Shown here piece by piece: positions 15,111 to 21,684 of a DNA stretch of 22,446 bases (the first letter of the stretch is position 1; each line of letters begins with the position of its first letter). The notes under the pieces were generated by a model. It saw only the letters and a list, made by a program, of their open reading frames with translations. It made no database searches and had not been told where the DNA came from. The translations under genes were made by a program, and so were the position numbers. The DNA is from Bacteroidales bacterium UBA1205. GTDB taxonomy: Bacteria; Bacteroidota; Bacteroidia; Bacteroidales; WCHB1-69. The DNA is taken from assembly GCA_002309615.1 (NCBI GenBank), contig DBXT01000077.1:1-22446 (forward strand), in the 5' to 3' direction.

Positions 15111-17387
15111 TTATTCTGCAGCTACTTCTTCTATTACTTCTTCCTCTACGGGAGCTACAACCTCTTCTACCACAGCTTCTTCTACCACTGCTTCTGTAGC
15201 TTGTTCTTTATGGAAAGGCAACCCTACTTTTGCTAAAGTGTCGGTGAAATACAATGCAGCAAATATTCCTCCTAACAATGCTATCCATATCAAAGCTTTT
15301 TTCCACCATGCCAGACCTTTGTCTGCAAAGGGATCGGATACGGTTACTTTGGGATATTTTGCCATTTGGGTCAAAGTAGCGCCAAAAGGTATGTTCACCA
15401 ATGCTTTAGCATTGATAGCCCAACCGTTTGCATTTAAAATAGGGGAGAGGTTGCGTTTGCGTAATTTCAGCCATGCTATAATCATAGACGGCCCTGATAT
15501 TACCAATACGATAGCTATCAATACCAACACCATTTTGTACCATTGGAGTTTGGCAAAGCCTTGTACCAATTGTAATAAAAAGCCGCAAATAGTGCCCAAT
15601 GCCATGCCTATTACAGCAAAGAGACCTAAAAATTTGCTCATATCAAAAGCTTGTTTCCCCGCCGATTCTTTAGGCTGTTGAGCATTGGCGTCGGTGAGTG
15701 TTGAGCCTGTGTCGGATATGGTGTTGGTTAAATCTCCTGTCATTTTTGTATCCTTGTCGGCTGCAAATTTGTTGATTTGCTCTGTTATAAACCGGCTGCA
15801 TTTACGATACGGAGACCAAAATGCTTGTTTGATGCTGATAGGATTGTCCACAATTTTGGTCACCACCGCATCCCAATCCAAACCGTGTCTGTCGTAGAAA
15901 ATGGCATTTTTACCTACTACCAACTCGTCTACCTCTCCTTGTGTCATGGCGGCAACTATGGTCATGGTGGCGTTCTTTTGTTTGGATGTACAATCACAAT
16001 AGATTAAAAACATACCGCTGTCGGCAACCATGGCATTATGTTTGGACATGTCGCTGACTTTCAAGCATAAGTCGCAACTGCGTTGGTCTATGTACAAAGT
16101 TCCGGCTTGGAAAATGCTTTTTAGCGAACGATCCTTGTCATAGAAATCGGCAAAGGTTACAAAATTCTTGATAAGTTGGTAAATGTCTCTATAAAAGTGT
16201 AAAAATTTATCTACTGAAGCAATTTCGTTGGCTTCGGTTTCCAATGCTTTATCTTGTTCTATCAATGCCAATAAAGCCTCTTTTTCGTCGGCAGATAATA
16301 TTTCATTAATTCTGTCCAGTCCCAAAGTCTCCACTTGTTCGCCTTTTTTGTCGGCTTTCCATGCAATATATGGTTGGAATTTTTTTTCCAATGCCAGCCA
16401 TTCGTCTTCGGTGATAAAGGCTTTGCCTGCAAAGTCAGTATCCAATATCAGTCGTTTAAGGTCTGCAAAAGCAGCTTTCCACGCAGGGTTGATGCCTTCG
16501 TTTAAAGGCAATTCGCAGCGGTTATTGGCTCTTGCCAACGGGTAAGCGGCAATTTCGTCATTACATTCAGCCAAATTTTTGCCGCTGATTTCCTCAACTT
16601 TTGACACTTGTACGTCTAACACTGAAGATGTATCGGCATTGAAAGCAATGAGTTTGCAACGCATGAAAAAGTCGTTAACTTTATCTTTGAGTGCCATATA
16701 AGCATTCAAAGCATCTTCGGTGTTGTCACCATAGGGATATACATGTTCTGCATCGGCAGTTCCTGCATCTCTCCATACTTTATATTCGCCGCAAAGAGTG
16801 TAAAAATCTTCTATTTGTTGTGAATCTATACCATCAGCTCCGCTACGGTCAAGCTTTGCACCTAAAGTGGCAATGCAATCTGCTATTACTTTTTTTAACT
16901 TTTCATCATCGGTGGAATTTTCCACTATTATGCCGTCACCATTGAATTTAGTTTGAGCAAATATCGCCATACTGTCAGCGGTATCGGCAATAGAGATGTG
17001 AGGGGTGTTTAGTCCCAAATTGTTCAATATCTGTTGAGCAGAATTGTGAATTTTTAAGCCTTCTTCGGTATCACAATTGATGTAGTCCAAGGGAACAAAA
17101 TCTTCTTGACGTAATAATACATCAGGTTTTTTAACCACTTTTAGCAACCATTGTACTGCATCCAGCACTTCTTGCACACGAATTTTTCCGTCCTTATCAC
17201 CGTCCATTAAGGAAAGTGTGTTTTCGTCCAGTTCCAAACCCTTTACCGGACAACTGAGCACTGTCCATAACTTTTGATCCAGTTCGTGTAAGTGCTGTAA
17301 GTCTTTTCCGCTTTCTATACTTACGCGTGTAGTACCGCCTATGGTAACAAATTTCCAATCGTATCCTGTCTTTTTCTTTTCTGCCAT
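15111..17387 (-). CDS. Uncharacterised EF-hand protein with three C-terminal membrane helices
   Basis: I do not recognise a function for this 758-residue protein. A canonical 12-position EF-hand loop, DGDKDGKIRVQE, lies at residues 62-73 with ligand positions D62, D64, D66 and E73. A degenerate second loop may lie near 180-193. The region 80-430 looks soluble and helical. Two close cysteine pairs, CDLC (438-441) and CDC (464-466), could bind metal. A polar Thr/Ser-rich linker (about 545-580) leads to membrane spans near 585-608, 618-640 and 696-714, with a conserved-looking segment around LNANGWAINAKA between them. The tail (730-758) is Val/Glu-rich and acidic. There is no signal peptide, so the EF-hand part is probably cytoplasmic. 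ATG 17387 has a TATCTTTG element 24 nt upstream. The gene is single, with its own terminator. Confidence 0.85.
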   Translation of the reverse strand: MAEKKKTGYDWKFVTIGGTTRVSIESGKDLQHLHELDQKLWTVLSCPVKGLELDENTLSLMDGDKDGKIRVQEVLDAVQWLLKVVKKPDVLLRQEDFVPLDYINCDTEEGLKIHNSAQQILNNLGLNTPHISIADTADSMAIFAQTKFNGDGIIVENSTDDEKLKKVIADCIATLGAKLDRSGADGIDSQQIEDFYTLCGEYKVWRDAGTADAEHVYPYGDNTEDALNAYMALKDKVNDFFMRCKLIAFNADTSSVLDVQVSKVEEISGKNLAECNDEIAAYPLARANNRCELPLNEGINPAWKAAFADLKRLILDTDFAGKAFITEDEWLALEKKFQPYIAWKADKKGEQVETLGLDRINEILSADEKEALLALIEQDKALETEANEIASVDKFLHFYRDIYQLIKNFVTFADFYDKDRSLKSIFQAGTLYIDQRSCDLCLKVSDMSKHNAMVADSGMFLIYCDCTSKQKNATMTIVAAMTQGEVDELVVGKNAIFYDRHGLDWDAVVTKIVDNPISIKQAFWSPYRKCSRFITEQINKFAADKDTKMTGDLTNTISDTGSTLTDANAQQPKESAGKQAFDMSKFLGLFAVIGMALGTICGFLLQLVQGFAKLQWYKMVLVLIAIVLVISGPSMIIAWLKLRKRNLSPILNANGWAINAKALVNIPFGATLTQMAKYPKVTVSDPFADKGLAWWKKALIWIALLGGIFAALYFTDTLAKVGLPFHKEQATEAVVEEAVVEEVVAPVEEEVIEEVAAE

Positions 17388-17410
17388 AATATAAAATTCA
17401 GTTTAAAATG

Positions 17411-17418
17411 CAAAGATA
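17411..17418 (-). promoter_or_regulatory. Promoter -7 element of the EF-hand gene
   Basis: Minus-strand TATCTTTG matches TAnnTTTG and lies 24 nt upstream of ATG 17387. No convincing TTTG -33 element is visible at the standard spacing. Confidence 0.5.
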
Positions 17419-17602
17419 CTAAATATTCAAAACATATCAGCTAATTTCTTTAAAATAGTTGTGTGTAAAGAGTATATTTTTTTTATCTGTCTTTTGAGGT
17501 GAATTTTTTTCATTGCAATTATGCCGTTAATGTTTTTAAATTTATTGTAATTAATTGATAATTACTTATTTTTTTTAAAAACAGCGATATTTAAAAAAAA
17601 GT

Positions 17603-17610
17603 TATATTTG
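17603..17610 (+). promoter_or_regulatory. Promoter -7 element of the SUMF1-like lipoprotein gene
   Basis: TATATTTG matches the TAnnTTTG consensus. The region about 20 bp upstream is a T run with no clear TTTG. The ATG lies about 96 nt downstream, so the mRNA would have a leader of roughly 90 nt. Confidence 0.5.
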
Positions 17611-17630
17611 CACAATGAATTCATGTTTGG

Positions 17631-17693
17631 GATGATAAAAAAATAGTATCATCATTAAAGATGAATGGTTAAAATTTGTTTGGTGTAACCATT
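17631..17693 (+). promoter_or_regulatory. Two hairpins in the leader of the SUMF1-like gene
   Basis: The first stem is GATGATA (17631-17637) with TATCATC (17647-17653). The second is AATGGTTA (17664-17671) with TAACCATT (17686-17693). Both lie between the predicted transcription start and ATG 17707, the second ending 13 nt before the start codon. The stems are seen. A regulatory role is inference. Confidence 0.35.
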
Positions 17694-17706
17694 AAAAACA
17701 TAGGAT

Positions 17707-18687
17707 ATGAAAAAGATTTTTTTAGTAATGGTATCATTATTAATATTGATATCAACAGGTTGTCGTAAAGAATACCGCATAGAGGTGAAATCCGGCTATG
17801 AGCCTTTTGGAACGGTTGCCGGTTCCGGAAATTTTGCCAAAGGAACCATATTGGAAATAGCTGCGATACCTTCCGATGGTTGTGAATTTTTGAAGTGGGA
17901 TGACGGGAATACCTCCAATCCCCGAAGCATAAATGTAGAAGGAAATGCGACCTATACGGCCATATTTGTCGTTAATATCCATACCGGTATAGCTTGTATA
18001 GACGCATTGGCGGAAGATATGATAAAGGTGCAAGGGGGAACATTTAAAATGGGAGCAGCCTCCGATGACAATGATGCGTTAGAGGATGAAAAACCGCAAC
18101 ACAGCGTAACCATAAGTGATTTTTATATTTGTAAGTATGAGGTAACGCAAGAATTGTGGCAGGCGCTGATGGATAGTGCGGAAAGTTGTTGGCGGTGGCA
18201 AACGGGAAAAGGTACTGAATATCCTGCTTATGGCATCAGCGGGAATGATTGTGATACTTTTATCCAACGCTTGAATGCCATTACCGGTTTGAAATTTCGT
18301 TTGCCCACGGAAGCGGAATGGGAGTATGCCGCTAGAGGCGGAAACAAAAGCCGGAGTTGTAGATATGCCGGTGGTAATGAGATTGGTAACGTGGCTTGGT
18401 ATACCCGAAACAGTGATGATAAATCGCATCCTGTGATGCGTAAAAATGCCAACGAACTCGGAATTTACGACATGGCGGGAAATGTATTTGAATTGTGCAG
18501 CGATTGGTATGATGCTAAATATTATGCACAAAGCAAGGCGGTGAATCCTCAAGGCCCGTCAAGCGGCATCTACAGAGTGTGCCGAGGCGGTTGTTGGTGT
18601 TTTGGCGATAATTCATGCCGTGTCTCCGGTCGTTTTTATATTTTTCCCGAAGGTGCTAATGAAATTGGCTTCAGACTTGTATTATAG
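17707..18687 (+). CDS. Lipoprotein with InlB-like repeat and SUMF1/FGE-fold domain
   Basis: The product is a 326-residue predicted lipoprotein. A type II signal peptide (hydrophobic 4-16) ends in a lipobox with Cys19, followed by RKE. Residues 25-88 resemble the divergent InlB B-repeat (GTVAGSG, FLKWDDGNT, YTAIFV). Residues 104-326 form a formylglycine-generating-enzyme-like (SUMF1/EgtB/PvdO) fold with the hallmarks FRLPTEAEWEYAARGG (197-212), YDMAGNVFELCSDWY (254-268), RGGCW (293-297) and GFR (321-323). Genuine FGE has two catalytic cysteines five residues apart in this end region, and that spacing is not seen here, so sulfatase activation is doubtful. The domain is unusually rich in cysteine (11 besides the lipobox), including Cys296, Cys298 and Cys304. 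Location is probably the outer membrane. No sulfatase gene is nearby. Confidence 0.87.
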   Translation: MKKIFLVMVSLLILISTGCRKEYRIEVKSGYEPFGTVAGSGNFAKGTILEIAAIPSDGCEFLKWDDGNTSNPRSINVEGNATYTAIFVVNIHTGIACIDALAEDMIKVQGGTFKMGAASDDNDALEDEKPQHSVTISDFYICKYEVTQELWQALMDSAESCWRWQTGKGTEYPAYGISGNDCDTFIQRLNAITGLKFRLPTEAEWEYAARGGNKSRSCRYAGGNEIGNVAWYTRNSDDKSHPVMRKNANELGIYDMAGNVFELCSDWYDAKYYAQSKAVNPQGPSSGIYRVCRGGCWCFGDNSCRVSGRFYIFPEGANEIGFRLVL

Positions 18688-18817
18688 ATTTTTTAGCATA
18701 GGCTTTGAACTAAAAAAAAACAACATTTTTTTCCGTTACAAATACAAACGAGTAAGGAATAAACGGTAAAAAACGTAAAAAAGAGATAGCTGATGTGACG
18801 AGTTTAAGCACGAAAGC

Positions 18818-19438
18818 TTAATCAAAGGTTTTAAAAGTCATTCCGTTTTCTTTTGCCATACGAATAAACTGCGGCAACACCTGCAGCATATTGTCAGCCG
18901 CTTTAGGATTGTCGTGAAATACTACTATTCCTCCGTGTTTTGCCGCTGATTTTACTCTTTTAAAGCAACGTTCAGGAGTCATTTTCGGCGACCAATCGTA
19001 GCTGATGTCAGTCCATAATATAATATGAAAGTGTTTTCGTAGTTTTAGCCATTGGCATAGCGTCAGTTTTCCGTATGGAGGACGAAAATATCTTGCATTC
19101 AAATAGGTTTGGGCTTCTTGTACATCTTGCAGGTATTCCTTTAAAGGAGTTCGCCATCCGTTTAAATGATGCATGGTGTGATTGCCTATGCTGTGCCCTT
19201 GCTGGCGAATCTGTTCCATCAGGTGAGGATATCTTCCGGCTGCATCCCCGACACAAAAAAATGTTGCTTTGATGTTTTCTTGCCGGAGAATTTGTAATAT
19301 TTCTTGCGTCAATTCCTCTTGCGGACCATCATCAAAAGTGAGATAAACAACTTTTTCATGGTGAAAAATATGCCAAATCCAACTTTTTTTTAGCAGGGCA
19401 AATATCAATAAGACTAGGAGAGAAAATGTAATAATCAC
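18818..19438 (-). CDS. NodB-type polysaccharide deacetylase, membrane anchored
   Basis: The product is a 206-residue carbohydrate esterase family 4 protein expected to remove N-acetyl groups from a cell-envelope polysaccharide or chitin-like oligomer outside the cytoplasm. An N-terminal helix (about residues 2-16, then KK) looks like an uncleaved anchor. All NodB motifs are present: TFDDGP (34-39, Asp36 catalytic base and Asp37 metal ligand), NHTMHH (86-91, metal ligands His87 and His91), RPPYG (119-123), DISYDW (144-149) and VFHD (173-176). The enzyme therefore looks competent, and the true substrate cannot be told. The start is GTG 19438. No in-frame ATG precedes motif 1, and a stop lies seven codons upstream. 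The gene is divergent from serS and shares its short promoter region. Confidence 0.9.
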   Translation of the reverse strand: MIITFSLLVLLIFALLKKSWIWHIFHHEKVVYLTFDDGPQEELTQEILQILRQENIKATFFCVGDAAGRYPHLMEQIRQQGHSIGNHTMHHLNGWRTPLKEYLQDVQEAQTYLNARYFRPPYGKLTLCQWLKLRKHFHIILWTDISYDWSPKMTPERCFKRVKSAAKHGGIVVFHDNPKAADNMLQVLPQFIRMAKENGMTFKTFD

Positions 19439-19469
19439 AATTTTAGTATTTTATATTTTATTCGTATTA

Positions 19470-19502
19470 TTTGTTTTTTTTCGGCAAAAATACGTAATTT
19501 TG
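19470..19502 (+). promoter_or_regulatory. serS promoter (TTTG -33 and TAATTTTG -7)
   Basis: A TTTG at 19470-19473 and TAATTTTG at 19495-19502 are separated by 21 bp, near the Bacteroidota spacing. ATG 19520 lies 17 nt beyond the -7 element, so the leader should be very short. This is the best two-part promoter in the window. Confidence 0.6.
19485..19492 (-). promoter_or_regulatory. Promoter -7 element of the deacetylase gene
   Basis: Minus-strand TATTTTTG fits TAnnTTTG and lies 46 nt upstream of GTG 19438. It ends 2 bp from the opposing serS -7 element. Confidence 0.4.
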
Positions 19503-19519
19503 CTCAAATTTTTACATAG

Positions 19520-20788
19520 ATGATAACATTAAATTTTTTAAGAGAAAATCCTCAGGTGGTAATAGAACGATTGCAAGTAAAAAATTTTGATGCCACCGAG
19601 CAGGTACAACAAATATTGGAGTTGGATAATCAAAAACGTGCTTTGCAAAAACAGCTGGATGACAATTTAGCTCGGCAAAACACCATAGCCAAACAAATAG
19701 GAATTTTGTTTAAAGAAGGCAAAGCCTCCGAGGCTCAGATTTTGAAGGATGAAAATACTTCTTTAAAAAACGCGGCGAAAGATTTAGAGCAGGATTTGGC
19801 TGATACCGAAACGCGTTTGAATGATATTTTAGTGCTCTTGCCCAATATGCCGCATAGTTCGGTACCTAAGGGAAAGTCGGCCGATGACAATGAAATAGTG
19901 TATGCTCACGGAGAAGCCGCATCGCAAGGCAACTTGTTGCCGCATTGGGAAATATGTAAAAAACTGAATATTTTGGATTTTGAAACCGGTGTGAAAATCA
20001 CCGGTGCAGGATTCCCTGTCTATCGTAACAAAGGAGCTCGTTTGCAACGTTCTCTCATCAACTTTTTTATCGACGAAGCTGTTGCCGCCGGCTACGAAGA
20101 AGTGCAGGTGCCTTATGTTGTAAACGAAGCATCGGCCTATGCAACCGGACAGCTGCCGGATAAAGAAGGACAAATGTATTGTGTCGATTTGGATAATTTG
20201 TATCTTATCCCTACAGCAGAAGTCCCCGTAACCAATATATATCGCAATGTGCTGTTGAAAGAATCGGATTTTCCTATTTGTCATTGTGCCTATTCGGCAT
20301 GTTTCCGTAGGGAAGCAGGCTCGTATGGTAAAGATGTCCGCGGGCTGAACCGTTTACATCAATTTGATAAAGTGGAGATAGTACAAATAGTGCATCCTGA
20401 CGTATCGTACCAAGTGTTGGAAGAAATGAAGGCTCATGTGGGGGCTTTGTTGGAAAAATTGGAACTGCCGTATCGTATAGTGCGATTATGCGGAGGGGAT
20501 ATCAGCTTTACTTCCGCCCTCACTTTTGATTTTGAAGTGTGGTCGCAAGGTCAGCAAAAATGGTTGGAAGTAAGTTCTGTGTCCAATTTTGAATCTTTCC
20601 AAGCCAACAGAATGAAATTACGTTTTAAAGCCGAAAACGGAAAATCACAGTTAGCCCATACCCTCAACGGCTCTGCTTTGGCTTTGCCCAGAATAATGGC
20701 AGCTTTGATGGAAGACCATCAAACCGAGGACGGGCATGTTCGCATACCCCAAGCTTTACAAAAATATACAGGCTTTGATATGATATAG
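19520..20788 (+). CDS. serS: Seryl-tRNA synthetase
   Basis: SerS is the class II aminoacyl-tRNA synthetase that charges tRNA-Ser (and tRNA-Sec where present) in the cytoplasm as a dimer. The 422-residue length is standard. The N-terminal antiparallel coiled-coil arm that grips the long variable loop of tRNA-Ser spans about residues 28-102. In the catalytic core, TAEVP (232-236) and motif 2, FRREAGSYGKDVRGLNRLHQ (262-281), bind ATP and serine. Motif 3 is NGSALALPR (383-391). ATG 19520 is just downstream of a two-part promoter. The gene is monocistronic by context: a divergent neighbour upstream and a hairpin 41 nt after the stop. Confidence 0.98.
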   Translation: MITLNFLRENPQVVIERLQVKNFDATEQVQQILELDNQKRALQKQLDDNLARQNTIAKQIGILFKEGKASEAQILKDENTSLKNAAKDLEQDLADTETRLNDILVLLPNMPHSSVPKGKSADDNEIVYAHGEAASQGNLLPHWEICKKLNILDFETGVKITGAGFPVYRNKGARLQRSLINFFIDEAVAAGYEEVQVPYVVNEASAYATGQLPDKEGQMYCVDLDNLYLIPTAEVPVTNIYRNVLLKESDFPICHCAYSACFRREAGSYGKDVRGLNRLHQFDKVEIVQIVHPDVSYQVLEEMKAHVGALLEKLELPYRIVRLCGGDISFTSALTFDFEVWSQGQQKWLEVSSVSNFESFQANRMKLRFKAENGKSQLAHTLNGSALALPRIMAALMEDHQTEDGHVRIPQALQKYTGFDMI

Positions 20789-20829
20789 TATCCGTACTAT
20801 ATACATCACCATAATTTTGGTTTTATATC

Positions 20830-20865
20830 ATCGGCTCGGCAAATATTTTTATGCCGAGCCGATTT
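20830..20865 (+). terminator. Hairpin terminator of serS
   Basis: A perfect GC-rich 12-bp stem (20830-20841 with 20852-20863, ATCGGCTCGGCA) has a 10-nt loop. The T run after it is short (TTT then G), so it is a strong hairpin with a weak tail. It lies between convergent serS and rplY. Confidence 0.7.
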
Positions 20866-20938
20866 GTAATCTTTTGGGGATAGTAATCTTGCGTCTATTC
20901 AAAATATTGTTTGCATGCCATTTTTGTTTGGCAGACAC

Positions 20939-20965
20939 AAAAAAATCCTCCCATGACAGGAGGAT
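20939..20965 (-). terminator. Terminator of rplY
   Basis: A 7-bp stem (20945-20951 ATCCTCC with 20959-20965 GGAGGAT) has a 7-nt loop and is followed on the minus strand by a run of seven T residues (complement of 20939-20945). Eight A residues lie on the other side, so it could also work on the plus strand as a second stop for serS. Confidence 0.82.
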
Positions 20966-21012
20966 AAAAAAAATAAATTTATTATGAAAAATAGATTATA
21001 AAAAGAATCGTA

Positions 21013-21582
21013 TTATTCTGCTGCAGGAGCATCTTCTATGTTACGGGTGGGCAATACGCTTACCAATACTTTAGAAGGTTGTTCCACTATGGAAATGTTT
21101 TCCAATTGTACGTCTTCTACACGAATACAGTCCAAGATATCCAATTTGCTAATATCCAAAGTGATATTTTCCGGAATATGGGCTAACAAACCGTGTACTT
21201 TTACTTTACGAACTTTTTTGGATAATTTACCTCCACGCATAACACCAGGGGAATTGCCTTTTACCATTAAAGGAATAGCTATGTTAATAGCTCTGTCATC
21301 GGCAACTTCTAAAAAATCAACGTGTAATAATTTATCTGTTACAGGATGATATTGTGCTTCTTGAACAACGGCTCTGTGTTCTACACCATTAATGTTTATT
21401 ACTGCATAACGTACTTCCGGTGAATAGAAAAAGTTATGGCATGTTAATTCGTCCACCAAAAAATGTATTTGTTCACCTTTACCATACATTACGCATGGAA
21501 TCATACCCGATGCTCTTTGTGTTCTGGCATCTTTTTTCCCTACGTTCTCTCTGAGAGAACCGCTCATTGATACTGATTTCAT
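21013..21582 (-). CDS. rplY: 50S ribosomal protein L25 (long CTC/TL5 form)
   Basis: L25 binds 5S rRNA in the central protuberance of the large subunit. The long form is linked to general stress in Bacillus (Ctc). The 189-residue product has the L25 beta-barrel (about residues 3-95: an N-terminal strand, GMIPCVMYG at 26-34, HPVTDKLLHVDFLEV near 78-92) and the TL5-type C-terminal domain (about 98-180) with the conserved LSKKVRKVKVHG and ILDCIRVEDV. The end is short, with an Ala/Pro/Glu tail. ATG 21582 is preceded by a TACCTTTG element 38 nt upstream, so the gene probably has its own promoter although it follows gltX on the same strand after 102 nt. A good terminator follows. Confidence 0.95.
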   Translation of the reverse strand: MKSVSMSGSLRENVGKKDARTQRASGMIPCVMYGKGEQIHFLVDELTCHNFFYSPEVRYAVININGVEHRAVVQEAQYHPVTDKLLHVDFLEVADDRAINIAIPLMVKGNSPGVMRGGKLSKKVRKVKVHGLLAHIPENITLDISKLDILDCIRVEDVQLENISIVEQPSKVLVSVLPTRNIEDAPAAE

Positions 21583-21620
21583 TGTATTTGTGTTAAATGT
21601 TTTGTTAAAAATTTAGGTTG

Positions 21621-21628
21621 CAAAGGTA
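21621..21628 (-). promoter_or_regulatory. Promoter -7 element of rplY
   Basis: Minus-strand TACCTTTG fits TAnnTTTG. A TTTG on the same strand (21651-21654) lies 22 bp farther upstream, close to the expected -33 position. It lies in the gltX-rplY gap and would give rplY transcription independent of gltX. Confidence 0.55.
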
Positions 21629-21684
21629 GTAAAAAAAACAATACAAAACCCAAACGAGAATGTTTTTTTTATTCTCCACCGCTT

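Larger units (their letters stand above)
17388..17706. other. Divergent intergenic region, 319 bp
   Basis: The region is very AT-rich and separates the EF-hand gene (-) from the SUMF1-like lipoprotein gene (+). It contains one -7 element for each direction (17411-17418 minus, 17603-17610 plus) and two hairpins in the plus-strand leader. The stretch 17440-17595 is mostly T and A runs in which I find no gene. Confidence 0.7.

Noticed and set aside
15238..15681. A plus-strand open frame of 147 codons opposite the EF-hand gene.
   Set aside because: It mirrors the membrane-helix part of the real gene. Hydrophobic-codon bias explains the open frame.
17707..18687. Naming the SUMF1-fold protein a sulfatase-modifying enzyme.
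   Set aside because: The catalytic cysteine spacing is not seen and no sulfatase is nearby. The fold is used for many other roles.
18689..18717. TTTTTTAG/CTAAAAAA pairing after the SUMF1-like gene as a terminator.
   Set aside because: The stem is almost only A-T with a 13-nt loop and no T run after it, so it is not convincing.
18804..18821. Hairpin TTAAGC/GCTTAA at the end of the deacetylase gene as a terminator.
   Set aside because: The 6-bp AT-rich stem overlaps the stop codon and lacks a T run on the minus strand.
21656..21676. Hairpin GAGAAT/ATTCTC after gltX as a terminator.
   Set aside because: The stem is only 6 bp with a 9-nt loop, and no T run follows it on the minus strand.
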